Assembly: GCA_965203135.1 (NCBI GenBank)
Contig: CBDBBO010000002.1
Coordinates: 310,001 to 374,000, forward strand
From: CATOSD01 sp965203135
GTDB lineage: Bacteria > Chloroflexota > Dehalococcoidia > Lucifugimonadales > CATOSD01
Reading direction: 5' to 3'
DNA: 64,000 nt
In this document: piece by piece, positions 1 to 8,092 of the stretch
Numbering within the stretch: position 1 is the first letter of the stretch
Layout: the number at the start of each line of letters is the position of its first letter
The notes under the pieces: generated by a model
What the model saw: the letters and a program-made list of their open reading frames with translations, nothing else
Told to the model about the DNA's origin: nothing
Databases searched by the model: none
Made by a program: the position numbers and the translations under genes

Positions 1-428
1 TGACCTTCCCGGACCACGCCACCGGGGACCTGGTGAGCGGCGAGTACTACCGGAAGTTTCTGCTCGAAATCCACCAGGAGATGGCCGAACGGCTCCGCGT
101 GCCGCTCATCCTGCACATCTGCGGCAACACGCTGGACAGGCTGGACTACATAGCGCAGTCGGGAATGGCCAGCTTCCATTTCGATTCGAAGAACGACCCA
201 CAGCAGGCGATGGACGTGGCCGCTGGCCGCATAGGGCTGGTGGGCAACATCAACAACCCCGACACGCTGTACGCGCGCGGTCCCGGCGAGGTGCGGGAAG
301 AGGTGTTCGCCTGCCTGGACGCGGGAGTCCAGATGATCGCCCCGGAGTGCGCCGTTCCACTGGCGACGCGGCTGGAGAACCTCATCGCCATACCCCAGAG
401 CGTCCGCGAGTGGCACGAGTCGCACTAA
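1..428 (+). CDS. MtaA/CmuA-type (URO-D superfamily) methyltransferase, C-terminal part
   Basis: The frame is open from base 3, so the gene begins before the window and only about 141 C-terminal residues are visible. The sequence fits the uroporphyrinogen-decarboxylase superfamily branch of MtaA/CmuA cobalamin-dependent methyltransferases. It has DHATGDLV at the start of the visible part, LILHICGNT with the His-x-Cys zinc-ligand pair, and a later Cys in APECAVP matching the third ligand. True UROD lacks this HxC...C set. Known members move methyl groups between a corrinoid protein and a thiol or cofactor; the substrate here cannot be told. The GTG at 33 is internal to the domain and is not the start. 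Confidence 0.8.
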   Translation, partial: TFPDHATGDLVSGEYYRKFLLEIHQEMAERLRVPLILHICGNTLDRLDYIAQSGMASFHFDSKNDPQQAMDVAAGRIGLVGNINNPDTLYARGPGEVREEVFACLDAGVQMIAPECAVPLATRLENLIAIPQSVREWHESH

Positions 429-762
429 CGCGGCCATTCTGGTGCGGCACTGGGCTGGGCGCAGGGCCTTTCCATTCTCCGTCGCGGCAAGCTGCCGGCG
501 GGTGAGGGCAACCGCGTCCCTTCCGCTTGTCCCCTCTCCCCCAACTCCAACCCATTCGCGCCCACGCACCTCGAAAAAAGCGTCACTTTCCCGCGCCGCC
601 CGTTCCCCAGCCGTGTCCCATCCATTCCTCATCCGCACCCCAGCCAGTCCTCATTCCTGCGCCATTTCTTCCCACCAAATCCGCCCCTATCCCGCAGCTT
701 GGCCAACCCTCTTGATTCTACAGCACGCACGTGCTATTTTCTACAGCATAGGCACTGCGGCC
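429..762. other. Non-coding, C-rich and G-poor intergenic tract
   Basis: There is no convincing gene between the methyltransferase and the ISAs1 element. From about 520 to 710 the plus strand is strongly C-rich and G-poor with many CCCAT/CCATTCC-like words. A similar tract lies at 43490-43690, and both lead into the same promoter-like sequence (711-762 here). Open frames in it are low-complexity Pro/Ser/Arg strings and are not believed to be genes. Confidence 0.6.
711..762 (+). promoter_or_regulatory. Promoter-like repeat, copy 1
   Basis: TTGATT (712-717), 17 bases, then TATTTT fits a sigma-70 -35/-10 pair. The spacer holds an inverted repeat AGCACG-CA-CGTGCT. The segment is about 80% identical to 43841-43892, where the same -35 and spacing precede TACTTT, so both boxes and spacing are kept in two unlinked places. 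Here the similarity stops exactly where the ISAs1 element begins, so whatever it once drove has been displaced. Confidence 0.45.
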
Positions 763-778
763 GCAGGGCAATCGCATA

Positions 779-1918
779 CTAACTTGTGCGTAGCACCTTG
801 AGCAGGTAGTTCTCATTCCAGCCGGCCCTTTTGCGTTTGCCCCGTATGCTGGCCTTCAGCGTGGTTTCGCGCCTGAGCATGTTCATCGCCATGCGGCGCA
901 GCGTAGAGAAGTTCTCGGCAGCGTTGCCCTTTCTCACCCGGCAATTGTCCTCCCCGAAGGTCACGTCCAGCACCCAGTGCACCGAGTTCTCTATGCCCCA
1001 ATGCCCCCTCACCGCCGCGAGCATCCGCTCGGCTTGCGCCGGCAGACTGGATATGTAGTAGCGCACTTCCTTCGACGTATTGCCGTCTATGAGCCGCTCA
1101 GACTCCACCATCGCCACGCTTGTGAGATTCACCCATTCCCGATCCTCGTTCACGTACCCGACGCAGTCCGGGTCCCAGACCATCCAGCACCGCCTTGTCT
1201 CAATTCGACCATGGCCTGTGTCCACAGTCTCGATAAAGTCGTGCTTCATGTCGGCGAAGTCGGTCTTGCGCCCATGGGCGAATATCTCCACTACGTCCTC
1301 GTACAATCGGGGTTGATTTTCCTTTAACGCCAGCACGTAGTCCGCTTTTTGCTCGATTATCTTCTCGACGACCTTCTTTTGACACCCCATCGCGTCTATA
1401 GTCACCGTGGAACCGGACACGTCGAGCGTCTTGAGCAGTCGAGGTATCGCCGTTATCTCGTTGGAACGGTCGTCCACCTTGAGTTGCCCGAGTATCATCG
1501 AGTTGCTCTGCGCCCATGCGCTCACCAGGTGCGTGGGGCGAACGCCCCCGGTCCGGTCCGCCGAACCGCGCAACGCCTTGCCGTCTATCGCGACCACCTT
1601 GCCCTTGGTGATCTCGCTGACGGCCGCTATCCAGTGGGTGAAGCACTGCTGGAACTGTTCGGGGTCCAGCACGGAGAAGACCCTGCCGAAGGTGTCGTGG
1701 GAAGGTATGCCGTCGGGTATGTCGAGCAGACTTTCGAACCACTGCCTCTTGGAATTGCAGAACATCTCCACGTCGGTCCAGGAGTCTGCGCCGCCCAGCA
1801 CCGCGCAGATGGCCATGAAGACGACGTTGCCCAGTTCGTGCCGCTTGGCGCGGCTATCCCTGGGGTCTTCGAGATTCGAGAGCTGTTTTAGCAGGTTCGA
1901 TGCGAAAACGGGGTTCAC
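779..1918 (-). CDS. ISAs1-family transposase
   Basis: A 379-residue DDE transposase of the ISAs1 (H-repeat-associated) family, at the usual full length. The N-terminal DDE_Tnp_1-associated region reads NLEDPRDSRAKRHELGNVVF. The catalytic core follows, with KVVAIDGKALRGS (first Asp), STVTIDAMGCQKKVVEKI (second Asp) and VRGHWGIENSVHWVLDVTFG (Glu). The stop codon lies inside the left terminal repeat, so gene and element end together. The reading frame is intact and the protein could be active, but its right terminal repeat has been split by another insertion. Confidence 0.93.
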   Translation of the reverse strand: MNPVFASNLLKQLSNLEDPRDSRAKRHELGNVVFMAICAVLGGADSWTDVEMFCNSKRQWFESLLDIPDGIPSHDTFGRVFSVLDPEQFQQCFTHWIAAVSEITKGKVVAIDGKALRGSADRTGGVRPTHLVSAWAQSNSMILGQLKVDDRSNEITAIPRLLKTLDVSGSTVTIDAMGCQKKVVEKIIEQKADYVLALKENQPRLYEDVVEIFAHGRKTDFADMKHDFIETVDTGHGRIETRRCWMVWDPDCVGYVNEDREWVNLTSVAMVESERLIDGNTSKEVRYYISSLPAQAERMLAAVRGHWGIENSVHWVLDVTFGEDNCRVRKGNAAENFSTLRRMAMNMLRRETTLKASIRGKRKRAGWNENYLLKVLRTS

Positions 1919-1977
1919 GTGGCCGCCTCCTATGCTGTACTGGCCACGATTCTACACGTGATCTTGGAATGAGTTTA

Positions 1978-2908
1978 GAAACTATCTCAAAATGCTGACC
2001 CACAAGTGCATTGAGGGATTTGAGGGACGAATCGTATGGTTTCTCCAAAACGATCAGGAGAGACCTTAATGTCGAAGCAGGAGACGTTAGGAACCATCTG
2101 GGAAGTGCCGGACGAACTGTGGGAGCTCGTTGAACCCATCATCCTGGAGGTAGACCCGCCCAAGGCCAGGGGCCGCAAGCGCGCAGACCCTCGGCAGATG
2201 CTCAACGGCATCATCTTCCGGCTACGGAGCGGGTGTCAATGGAACCGAATGCCAAAGGAACTCGGAGACGACAGCACCATCCATCGCACCTTTCAGCGGT
2301 GGGTGGAGACGGGTGTCTTGCGGCGGATATGGGGAGCCCTGGTGGAAGGGTGCGAAGAGTTGGTCGGTGTAGACTGGGAATGGCAGGCAGCAGACGGCGC
2401 CATGGGCAAAGCTCGTTTTGGGGGGACTTGATTGGACCCAACCCGACGGACCGTGGCAAGGCTGGCTCCAAGCGGAGTCTGCTTGTGGACGCAGAGGGCG
2501 GCCCATTGAGCATTGTGGTTGCTGGAGCGAACGTACACGATGCAAAGCTGTTGGAGGCGACCCTGGACGCGATTGTGGTCGAACGACCACAGCCCACTGA
2601 GGAGGAACCCCAACACTTGTGTCTGGACAAAGGGTATGACAATCCTTCAGGCCGTGAGGCTGCCGCCAGACACGGCTATAGGGAGCACATCCGACGCATC
2701 GGCGAGGAGAAGCTGGACGTCTCGGGGGTCAAGCGGTATCCGGCTCGCCGCTGGGTTGTAGAACGGACGCTGGCGTGGTTGTCGAAGTGCCGTGCGGTCT
2801 TGATTCGCTACGACAAAAAGGCGGCCAACTACCTCGGACTGGTGCAACTCGCATGTGCGCTATTGTGGTTCCGGCGAAAGCGGCGCCTGTCCGTTTTGAG
2901 ATAGTTTC
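1978..2908 (+). mobile_element. IS5-family (IS427-type) element nested in the ISAs1 right end
   Basis: The ends are 15-base perfect inverted repeats: GAAACTATCTCAAAA at 1978-1992 and its complement at 2894-2908. They are flanked by a TTA direct repeat (1975-1977 and 2909-2911), the short target duplication typical of this family. The second TTA is the first three bases of the ISAs1 right terminal repeat, so this element landed at the inner edge of that repeat. Length is 931 bp. Confidence 0.88.
2069..2904 (+). CDS. IS5/IS427-type transposase, two frames joined by -1 frameshift
   Basis: The upstream frame (from ATG 2069, with an AGGAGAGA ribosome site) gives the N-terminal helix-turn-helix half with LRSGCQWNRMP and the first catalytic Asp in AADGAMGK. 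The downstream frame gives DLIGPNPTDRGKAGSKRS, CLDKGYD (second Asp) and RRWVVERTLAW (Glu). The frames meet at CGTTTTGGGGGG near 2415-2428, a slippery run of the kind this group uses. A -1 shift gives one protein of 278 residues, a normal length. Programmed frameshifting is inferred; a simple mutation is less likely because the family uses this arrangement. Confidence 0.85.
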
Positions 2909-2928
2909 TTAGTATGCGATTGCCCTGC

Positions 2929-3404
2929 TTGACCCCCGCCCAGCCAGCCTGATAGACTCGTGCCGAGTCGCAAAGGAGGACTCTCCCGCCGCGGGGCATC
3001 CGGATACGCCCCGCACCGCCTTTATGCGAAAACGCCTCAAAAGACCAATACAGAAGCGCCGCCGCCCGGCGGTTCCGCCAATGCGTGGCCGCGAGCGGCA
3101 CGTGCTCCCCTGCGAACCTTAGCTCCCTCACCCAACACGTCGGGACGTCGAGTCCCACCCCCTGGTTCCCCAGTTTTCGGCCCTGCCACCGTCTCACGCC
3201 GCCTCTAGAACGCGCTGCAACATTCGCCGGCAGTGCCGCCTGCGAGGAACTGACCCGTCCCCGCCACCCCGCGCGATCCGGGCTTCGAGCCAGGCCGCCG
3301 CGTTGCCGCACCTTTGCGCGCGCCCGCCAACGGGACACGGGGACGCCCCAAACAGAAATGCCGATACTTCGCGCCCTGTCGCGAACAGACAAAGAGGTGA
3401 TCAA
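2929..3404 (+). promoter_or_regulatory. Promoter and long leader of the O-methyltransferase gene
   Basis: TTGACC (2929-2934), 18 bases, then TAGACT (2953-2958) looks like a vegetative promoter immediately outside the ISAs1 end. A perfect palindrome GACTCG-TGC-CGAGTC (2955-2969) overlaps the -10 and presumed start and could be an operator. A 7-bp GC stem GCGGGGC...GCCCCGC follows at about 2989-3014. The leader of roughly 440 bases holds no believable gene and matches no riboswitch I recognise. Confidence 0.4.
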
Positions 3405-4433
3405 ATGAACGTAAGCCTGCTGGCCAAGGCCACGCAATCCAGCCCGGAATTGGTAAATTCGCTGAGTCGCCAGTACTGGAACTCGGCCGTCGTAAGGGCG
3501 GGCATCAACCTGAAGCTCTTCCCCCTGCTTGATGAGCGACCCCTGAACTCGTCGCAGGTCGCCGAGCGCCTGGACGCCGTGCCGCGATTCATCGAGGCCT
3601 TCCTCGAAGCGAACGTCGCCCTTGGGCTGCTCGAAAAGGTCGGCGACGCCGAGTACGCCAACTCTCCTGAGTCCTCCAGCTACCTCGTGCCTGGCAAGCA
3701 GGGATACGTCGGTGACCTTGTCCTGCACATTACCAACTACTGGGATAGCTGGGGCAAGCTGGACACGCTCATTACGGAGGGCCGGACCGAGCTTCCCTTC
3801 GAAAACGGCTTCACAGACGTGCCCACCTACTGGACCGACTACATGAACGGCCAGCACAACCGGGCCGTGTCCGGGCAGGCCGACAACCTGGTCAAGAGCG
3901 TGGACCTGCGTGGCAAGAGTAAACTGCTGGACCTCGGCGGAGGCGCCGGCAGCTACAGCATCGCCCTCTGCCAGGCCAACCCGCAACTAAAGGCCTACGT
4001 GGTAGACGTGAAGGAGCCTCTGGAAATCGCCGCCGAGCAGATAGCCGAGAGCGGACTCGACGGCCGGGTCATTCCAGTGGAAGGCGACTTCGACGAAGTC
4101 GAGCTCGGCAACGACAGCGACGTCGTCCTCATATCCGGAGTCGTGCTCATCAAGTCGGAATCGGAGTGCCGCCGTCTGTTCCGCCGCGCATACGACGCGC
4201 TCGTGCCGGGCGGGATGATCATTGTTCAGGACTTCATGCGACTGGACTTCAGCCCTGAACGCAGCTTCATGGACACCATGATGGACCTCTACGTGAAGAT
4301 CGCATTCAGCCCGGGAGCGGGCGACCGCTACGGCAAGGAGTACGTCTCCTGGCTGTCCGACACCGGATTCGACAACATCGAGGAGACGGCGCTGCCCACC
4401 CAACTCGCCATCATCACCGCCGAAAAGCGATAG
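3405..4433 (+). CDS. SAM-dependent O-methyltransferase (plant-type/hydroxyneurosporene class)
   Basis: This 342-residue protein starts at ATG 3405 behind AAAGAGGTGA; an in-frame extension upstream is Arg/Pro-rich and not credible. Residues about 12-100 form the winged-helix dimerisation domain of class I O-methyltransferases. Residues 174-186 are the SAM-binding glycine loop LLDLGGGAGSYS. An acidic residue follows in YVVDVKEP, and VPGGMIIVQDF closes the Rossmann core. Relatives methylate hydroxyl groups of small aromatic or isoprenoid compounds; the substrate here is unknown. The next gene starts 29 bases downstream, so the two are probably co-transcribed. Confidence 0.82.
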   Translation: MNVSLLAKATQSSPELVNSLSRQYWNSAVVRAGINLKLFPLLDERPLNSSQVAERLDAVPRFIEAFLEANVALGLLEKVGDAEYANSPESSSYLVPGKQGYVGDLVLHITNYWDSWGKLDTLITEGRTELPFENGFTDVPTYWTDYMNGQHNRAVSGQADNLVKSVDLRGKSKLLDLGGGAGSYSIALCQANPQLKAYVVDVKEPLEIAAEQIAESGLDGRVIPVEGDFDEVELGNDSDVVLISGVVLIKSESECRRLFRRAYDALVPGGMIIVQDFMRLDFSPERSFMDTMMDLYVKIAFSPGAGDRYGKEYVSWLSDTGFDNIEETALPTQLAIITAEKR

Positions 4434-4437
4434 GAAC

Positions 4438-4455
4438 TCACGCCCAAGGGCGTGA
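4438..4455 (+). promoter_or_regulatory. Hairpin between methyltransferase stop and next start
   Basis: TCACGCCC-AA-GGGCGTGA is a perfect 8-bp stem that ends 7 bases before ATG 4463 and covers the position where a ribosome site would lie. It may lower translation of the downstream gene or act as an intra-operon processing site. There is no T run, so it is not a typical terminator. Confidence 0.4.
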
Positions 4456-4462
4456 ACCGCCA

Positions 4463-5440
4463 ATGCTGACTACCCGATTCACCGAAATGCTGGGGCTGGA
4501 CTACCCCGTCATGTCCGCCCCGATGAGCAACCACAGCGGCGGAGAACTGGCGGCCGCTGTCACGGCCGCCGGTGGACTGGGCACGTTCGGCGGCACCAAC
4601 GGCTTCGGTCCCGGCTGGCTGCGGCATCAGATAGCCCTCGTCCGCTCGCGGACCGACAGACCCTTCGGCGTGGGGTTCATCACCCACCTCATCGCCGCGG
4701 ACCCGACCAACTTCGAAATCGCCCTGGAAGAGCGCGTGCCGGTGTTCGTCTTCTCCTTCTCCGACCCTGAACCTTGGCTGGGCCGGGCGAAAGACGCCGG
4801 CGCGCTCACCATCTGCCAGGTGCAGTCGGCCGAGCTTGCGGAAATGGCGGTACGTGCCGGCGCCGACGTGCTGCTCGCCCAGGGCAACGAGGCGGGAGGC
4901 CACACCGGCCAGGTCAACCTGCTGCCGTTGCTGGTGAGCCTCGTCGAGCGTTACCCCGACGTGCCCGTGCTGGCCGCGGGAGGCATAACCACGGGCAGGG
5001 CGCTGGCCGCGGTTTTCGCCGCAGGCGGCGAGGGAGCCTCCCTCGGCACGGCAATGGTGGCCACGCCGGAGGCGGTGGAGGTGCCGGTCGCTTTCAAGGA
5101 GCGCATAGTCGCGTCCAATGGCCAGGACACCGCCTACACGCGGCTATACGACCTGCTGGGCGATTCACCCTGGCCCGACGGGATTGCCGGCCGCGTCTAC
5201 CGCAACCGCCTCGTGCGCGAGTGGGACGGCCGGGACGCCGACATACTGGCGCACCGGGAGGAGCTGGCATCTGACGTTGCGTACGCCCGTGCGCGAGAGG
5301 ACCCCGAAATGTCGTCTGTCTACTTCGGCCAGGGCGCGGGGAACGTCACCGCCGTTCGCCCCGCAGCCGACGTCGTGCGCGAGATATGCGACGGCGCGGA
5401 GCGAATCATCCAGGACCTGGGCCGGACGCACGCCGGCTAA
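4463..5440 (+). CDS. Nitronate monooxygenase / 2-nitropropane dioxygenase family
   Basis: A 325-residue FMN-dependent TIM-barrel enzyme. The N-terminus DYPVMSAPMSNHSGG is the usual first strand. GNEAGGHTGQ (about residues 141-150) is the family signature. LAAGGITTGRALAAVFAAGG and SLGTAMVATPEA form the FMN phosphate-binding part. Known members oxidise alkyl nitronates, though many are annotated only by family. It follows the O-methyltransferase after 29 bases and converges on the DUF1989 gene, so it closes this plus-strand pair. Confidence 0.85.
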   Translation: MLTTRFTEMLGLDYPVMSAPMSNHSGGELAAAVTAAGGLGTFGGTNGFGPGWLRHQIALVRSRTDRPFGVGFITHLIAADPTNFEIALEERVPVFVFSFSDPEPWLGRAKDAGALTICQVQSAELAEMAVRAGADVLLAQGNEAGGHTGQVNLLPLLVSLVERYPDVPVLAAGGITTGRALAAVFAAGGEGASLGTAMVATPEAVEVPVAFKERIVASNGQDTAYTRLYDLLGDSPWPDGIAGRVYRNRLVREWDGRDADILAHREELASDVAYARAREDPEMSSVYFGQGAGNVTAVRPAADVVREICDGAERIIQDLGRTHAG

Positions 5441-5458
5441 CCGCCGGGTCGGGCCCGC

Positions 5459-6070
5459 CTAGCCGTAGACCTCCAGCACCAGCTCCTTGCACCGGTCGCC
5501 GTTGAGATTCGTCTGGTCCTGTGGGCACGCCGACACCACCGCGATCAGGTCCTCCATGGCCCGCAGCAACACGTAGTCGCCCGGCTTGGCCATCGACTCG
5601 CGTGTGTCGCGCGTTCCCTGCAGGTCCGCTATCGGCGTGTTCTGGAACAGGTTTACCGGGTCCGGATAGCCCGGCGGCGAGTAGCCGAGCTCCCTCAGCG
5701 CCCCGTTCAGGTTCTCCCGGCAGCTCGGGTGACCCTCGATTCCGAAGTCCTCCGAGTACCGCAGGGTGTCGCACGCCGGCGCCAGCAGATCATGCACCCC
5801 GACCGTGTCCTCCTCCAGGATGAACAGCGGCTTGCGCCTGATGCTGTATAGCGGCTGTCCCACCTCCAGCGCGAACTTGCCGAGTTTGCTGCGCGTCTGG
5901 CTCGGCGATAGCGTCTCGTCCAGCGAGTCCTGCATGAAGGCGAACAGGTCGCCCACCTGCGGCCCCTGCTCAGCGATGACCTTCAGCCACTGGCCCTTCT
6001 GTACCAGCACCCCCTTGCCCGACTGCACCGGGACCGTAACGCGGTTGATCGGATTCTCGTCTGCGGTCAT
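5459..6070 (-). CDS. DUF1989 (urea carboxylase-associated / carboxyguanidine deiminase-type) protein
   Basis: This 203-residue protein belongs to the DUF1989 family. It shows VGDLFAFMQDS, an internal Cys-Asp-Thr, the conserved EGHPSCRENL and the C-terminal signature SACPQDQTNLNG. Family members include UcaA-type urea carboxylase-associated proteins and the CgdA/CgdB subunits of carboxyguanidine deiminase, where Cys and His residues bind metal. AAGGAGGA lies just before the start. It is the last gene of the ureohydrolase run, 9 bases after the nearest paralog, which strongly suggests shared function in guanidine or urea-type metabolism. Only one DUF1989 gene is present here, whereas the known deiminase uses two. 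Confidence 0.82.
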   Translation of the reverse strand: MTADENPINRVTVPVQSGKGVLVQKGQWLKVIAEQGPQVGDLFAFMQDSLDETLSPSQTRSKLGKFALEVGQPLYSIRRKPLFILEEDTVGVHDLLAPACDTLRYSEDFGIEGHPSCRENLNGALRELGYSPPGYPDPVNLFQNTPIADLQGTRDTRESMAKPGDYVLLRAMEDLIAVVSACPQDQTNLNGDRCKELVLEVYG

Positions 6071-6079
6071 GGTTCCTCC

Positions 6080-7078
6080 TTACAGGTCGCCTACGTCGAA
6101 CACCTTCGGCCCGATTATCCCCAGGATGAACTGTGGCGCCAGCATGTTGGAGCGGTCGGTCGGGTCCAACCGAGGCGACGTCTCACAGAAGTCCATCGAC
6201 CCTATCGGGAACTTCGAAAGCTCCCACAGCATCCGCATCGCCGTCATGGGAGTGATCGCCGCGAACACCGGCGAGCCGGTGCCGGGCGAAAACCCCGAGT
6301 CCACCACGTCGATGTCCATGCTCAGGTAGATGTAGTCGCAGCCGTCTATCGCCAGCTCCCCAGCTCGTCGCGCCACCTCCACCGCCCCCATCTCCTGCAC
6401 GTCCAGCCCCGTGAACACCGTCGCCCCGTTCCGCTTGATGGTGTCCGCCTGCTCCGCGTTCACGTACCCGTCGATACCTATCCACACCATGTTCTTCGGA
6501 GACACGACCTCGATCTCCGAGATGCGCCGCGCGTTGGTGCCGTTGCTGTACTTTCCGAACAGCGGCGTGATGTCCGTAAAGTCCAGGTGACCGTCGATGT
6601 GTATGTACCCCACCCTCACGTTGGGGTTGATCTCCGCGACGGCCCTGGTGAAACCGAGGCAGGATGGATAGCCAACGAAATGGTCTCCGCCCAGGCAGAC
6701 GGAGAACCCGCCCCGCTTCACAACCTCGTACACCCCGCCCGCCATGCCCTCCACGGCCCTGTCCATGTCCGTCGGGTACGAGTTGTAGTCCCCCACGTCT
6801 ACCAGCCTGCTCTCGGCGGGCAAGCTCAGCCGGCTGCCCGAACCGACGTGGATCAGCCCGTCATCGCCCGCCGGCCGCAGCTTGTCCGCCAGCACCTGCG
6901 ACCCCTCGCGTATGCCCCGCGGCCCGTACCTCGCGCCCGCCCGGTGCCCGTGCGTGGAGTCGTGTGGCGCGCCGCCGATGGCGACCATGCCCGGCTTGAT
7001 GTCGTCGAAGCTCGCCTGCGGAGACTTCAGAAACGTCGTCGCCCCCGAGTACCACGGGAGTGCCTGTTCAGTGCTCAT
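6080..7078 (-). CDS. Ureohydrolase A (agmatinase/guanidinase-like), complete metal site
   Basis: This 332-residue arginase/agmatinase superfamily protein has every ligand of the binuclear metal centre. They are His133 in GGDHF, Asp162/His164/Asp166 in IDGHLDF, and Asp255/Asp257 in SMDIDVVDSGFSPGTGS, with Glu299 in DFCETSP at the position of the substrate-binding Glu. The family hydrolyses a guanidinium group to urea (agmatine, arginine, guanidinobutyrate, guanidine, formimidoylglutamate). It lies between the DUF1989 gene and paralog B with gaps under 10 bases, so it is translated from one transcript with them. The substrate is not predictable from these motifs. Confidence 0.9.
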   Translation of the reverse strand: MSTEQALPWYSGATTFLKSPQASFDDIKPGMVAIGGAPHDSTHGHRAGARYGPRGIREGSQVLADKLRPAGDDGLIHVGSGSRLSLPAESRLVDVGDYNSYPTDMDRAVEGMAGGVYEVVKRGGFSVCLGGDHFVGYPSCLGFTRAVAEINPNVRVGYIHIDGHLDFTDITPLFGKYSNGTNARRISEIEVVSPKNMVWIGIDGYVNAEQADTIKRNGATVFTGLDVQEMGAVEVARRAGELAIDGCDYIYLSMDIDVVDSGFSPGTGSPVFAAITPMTAMRMLWELSKFPIGSMDFCETSPRLDPTDRSNMLAPQFILGIIGPKVFDVGDL

Positions 7079-7081
7079 GGC

Positions 7082-8089
7082 TTACCCTCCTCGCAGGGGC
7101 GTCACGTCGAAGATCTTCGGGCCGATGATCCCCAGCAGCAGTTCCGTCGCCGTCATTATCGAGCGCTCGGACGTGTCGATCCTCGGCGCGATCTCCACTA
7201 TGTCCATCGCGGCGATGGGATACTTCCGCACCTCGTGGAGCATCTGCAGGCAAATCTGCGGCGTGATGGCGTCGTTCACCACCGACCCCGTCGCGGGGAA
7301 GAACCCCGTGTCGATGAAGTCGATGTCCAGCGTCAGGTAGATGAAGTCGGTCCCGTCCGCGGCGTGCTCCGCCGCCTGGCGCGCGATCTCCACCGCACCC
7401 TGCTCGTGCACGTCCAGCGCCGTGAACACCCTGCCCCCATTCCTCTCGATGAGCGTGATCTGGTCCTCGTCCACCCAGCCGTGTATGCCGATCCATGCCA
7501 TGTTCGGGTGGGAGATCACGTCGATCTCGGATATGCGCCGCGCGTTCGAGCCCTGGTTGTACCTGCCCCACACAGGGTTCACATCGCCGTAGTCCAGATG
7601 GCCGTCGAAGTGGATGTACCCAATCTTCACGTTGGGGTTCTCTTCCGCCGCCGCCCGCGTGTAGCCCAGGCACGACGGATAGCTGATGTAGTGGTCGCCG
7701 CCCATGCACACCGAGAAGCCGCCGCGCCGCACCACCTCGGCCACCCCTCCGGAGATTCCCCCTATCGACTTCACAACGTCCGTGGGATAGACGTTGAAGT
7801 CCCCCACGTCCACGAGCCGGCTGTCCGAGGGCAGCGTCAGCCTGGTGCCGGTGTTAACGTCCAGCAGGCCGCCGTCCGCCGAGTTCTCGAGCCTCTCGGT
7901 GAACGCCAGCGACCCCTCCCGGATGCCCCTGGGGCCCATGCGCGTCCCGAAACGGCTCGCGTGCGTGCTGTCGTGGGGCGCGCCGCCCATTACCACCATG
8001 CCCGGCTCGACCCGGTCGAAGCCGACCAGCGGCGACTTCAGGAAGGTCTGCGCTCCCGAAAACCAGGGCAGTGTCTCTGCTGTGGTCAT
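7082..8089 (-). CDS. Ureohydrolase B, complete metal site
   Basis: A 335-residue paralog of A, closely similar along its length (MTTAETLPWFSG start, HDSTHASRFGTRMGPRGIREGS near residue 50). The metal ligands are intact: His133 in GGDHY, Asp162/His164/Asp166 in FDGHLDY, and two Asp in LTLDIDFIDTGFFPATGS, with Glu in DIVEIAP. It starts only 3 bases after paralog C ends, with GGGGTGA as ribosome site. Two adjacent intact enzymes of one type may differ in substrate or form mixed hexamers. Assignment to the superfamily is secure; the reaction is inferred. Confidence 0.9.
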   Translation of the reverse strand: MTTAETLPWFSGAQTFLKSPLVGFDRVEPGMVVMGGAPHDSTHASRFGTRMGPRGIREGSLAFTERLENSADGGLLDVNTGTRLTLPSDSRLVDVGDFNVYPTDVVKSIGGISGGVAEVVRRGGFSVCMGGDHYISYPSCLGYTRAAAEENPNVKIGYIHFDGHLDYGDVNPVWGRYNQGSNARRISEIDVISHPNMAWIGIHGWVDEDQITLIERNGGRVFTALDVHEQGAVEIARQAAEHAADGTDFIYLTLDIDFIDTGFFPATGSVVNDAITPQICLQMLHEVRKYPIAAMDIVEIAPRIDTSERSIMTATELLLGIIGPKIFDVTPLRGG

Positions 8090-8092
8090 AAA

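Larger units (their letters stand above)
763..2928 (-). mobile_element. ISAs1-family insertion sequence, interrupted by an IS5-type element
   Basis: A perfect 20-base inverted repeat bounds the element: GCAGGGCAATCGCATACTAA at 763-782 and its reverse complement at 2909-2928. It is the terminal repeat of the ISAs1-type transposase inside. The right-hand copy is split from the body by a second element (1978-2908) flanked by TTA duplications. Removing that element gives an ISAs1 unit of about 1.23 kb. No 8-10 bp target duplication is visible outside the repeats, which suggests an old insertion or later rearrangement. Confidence 0.85.

Noticed and set aside
763..2928. Composite transposon carrying cargo
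   Set aside because: The two transposases belong to unrelated families and one element is inside the other; no passenger gene lies between matching ends.
2829..3986. 385-residue open frame on the minus strand
   Set aside because: It overlaps the O-methyltransferase antisense and its leader; no recognisable domain.
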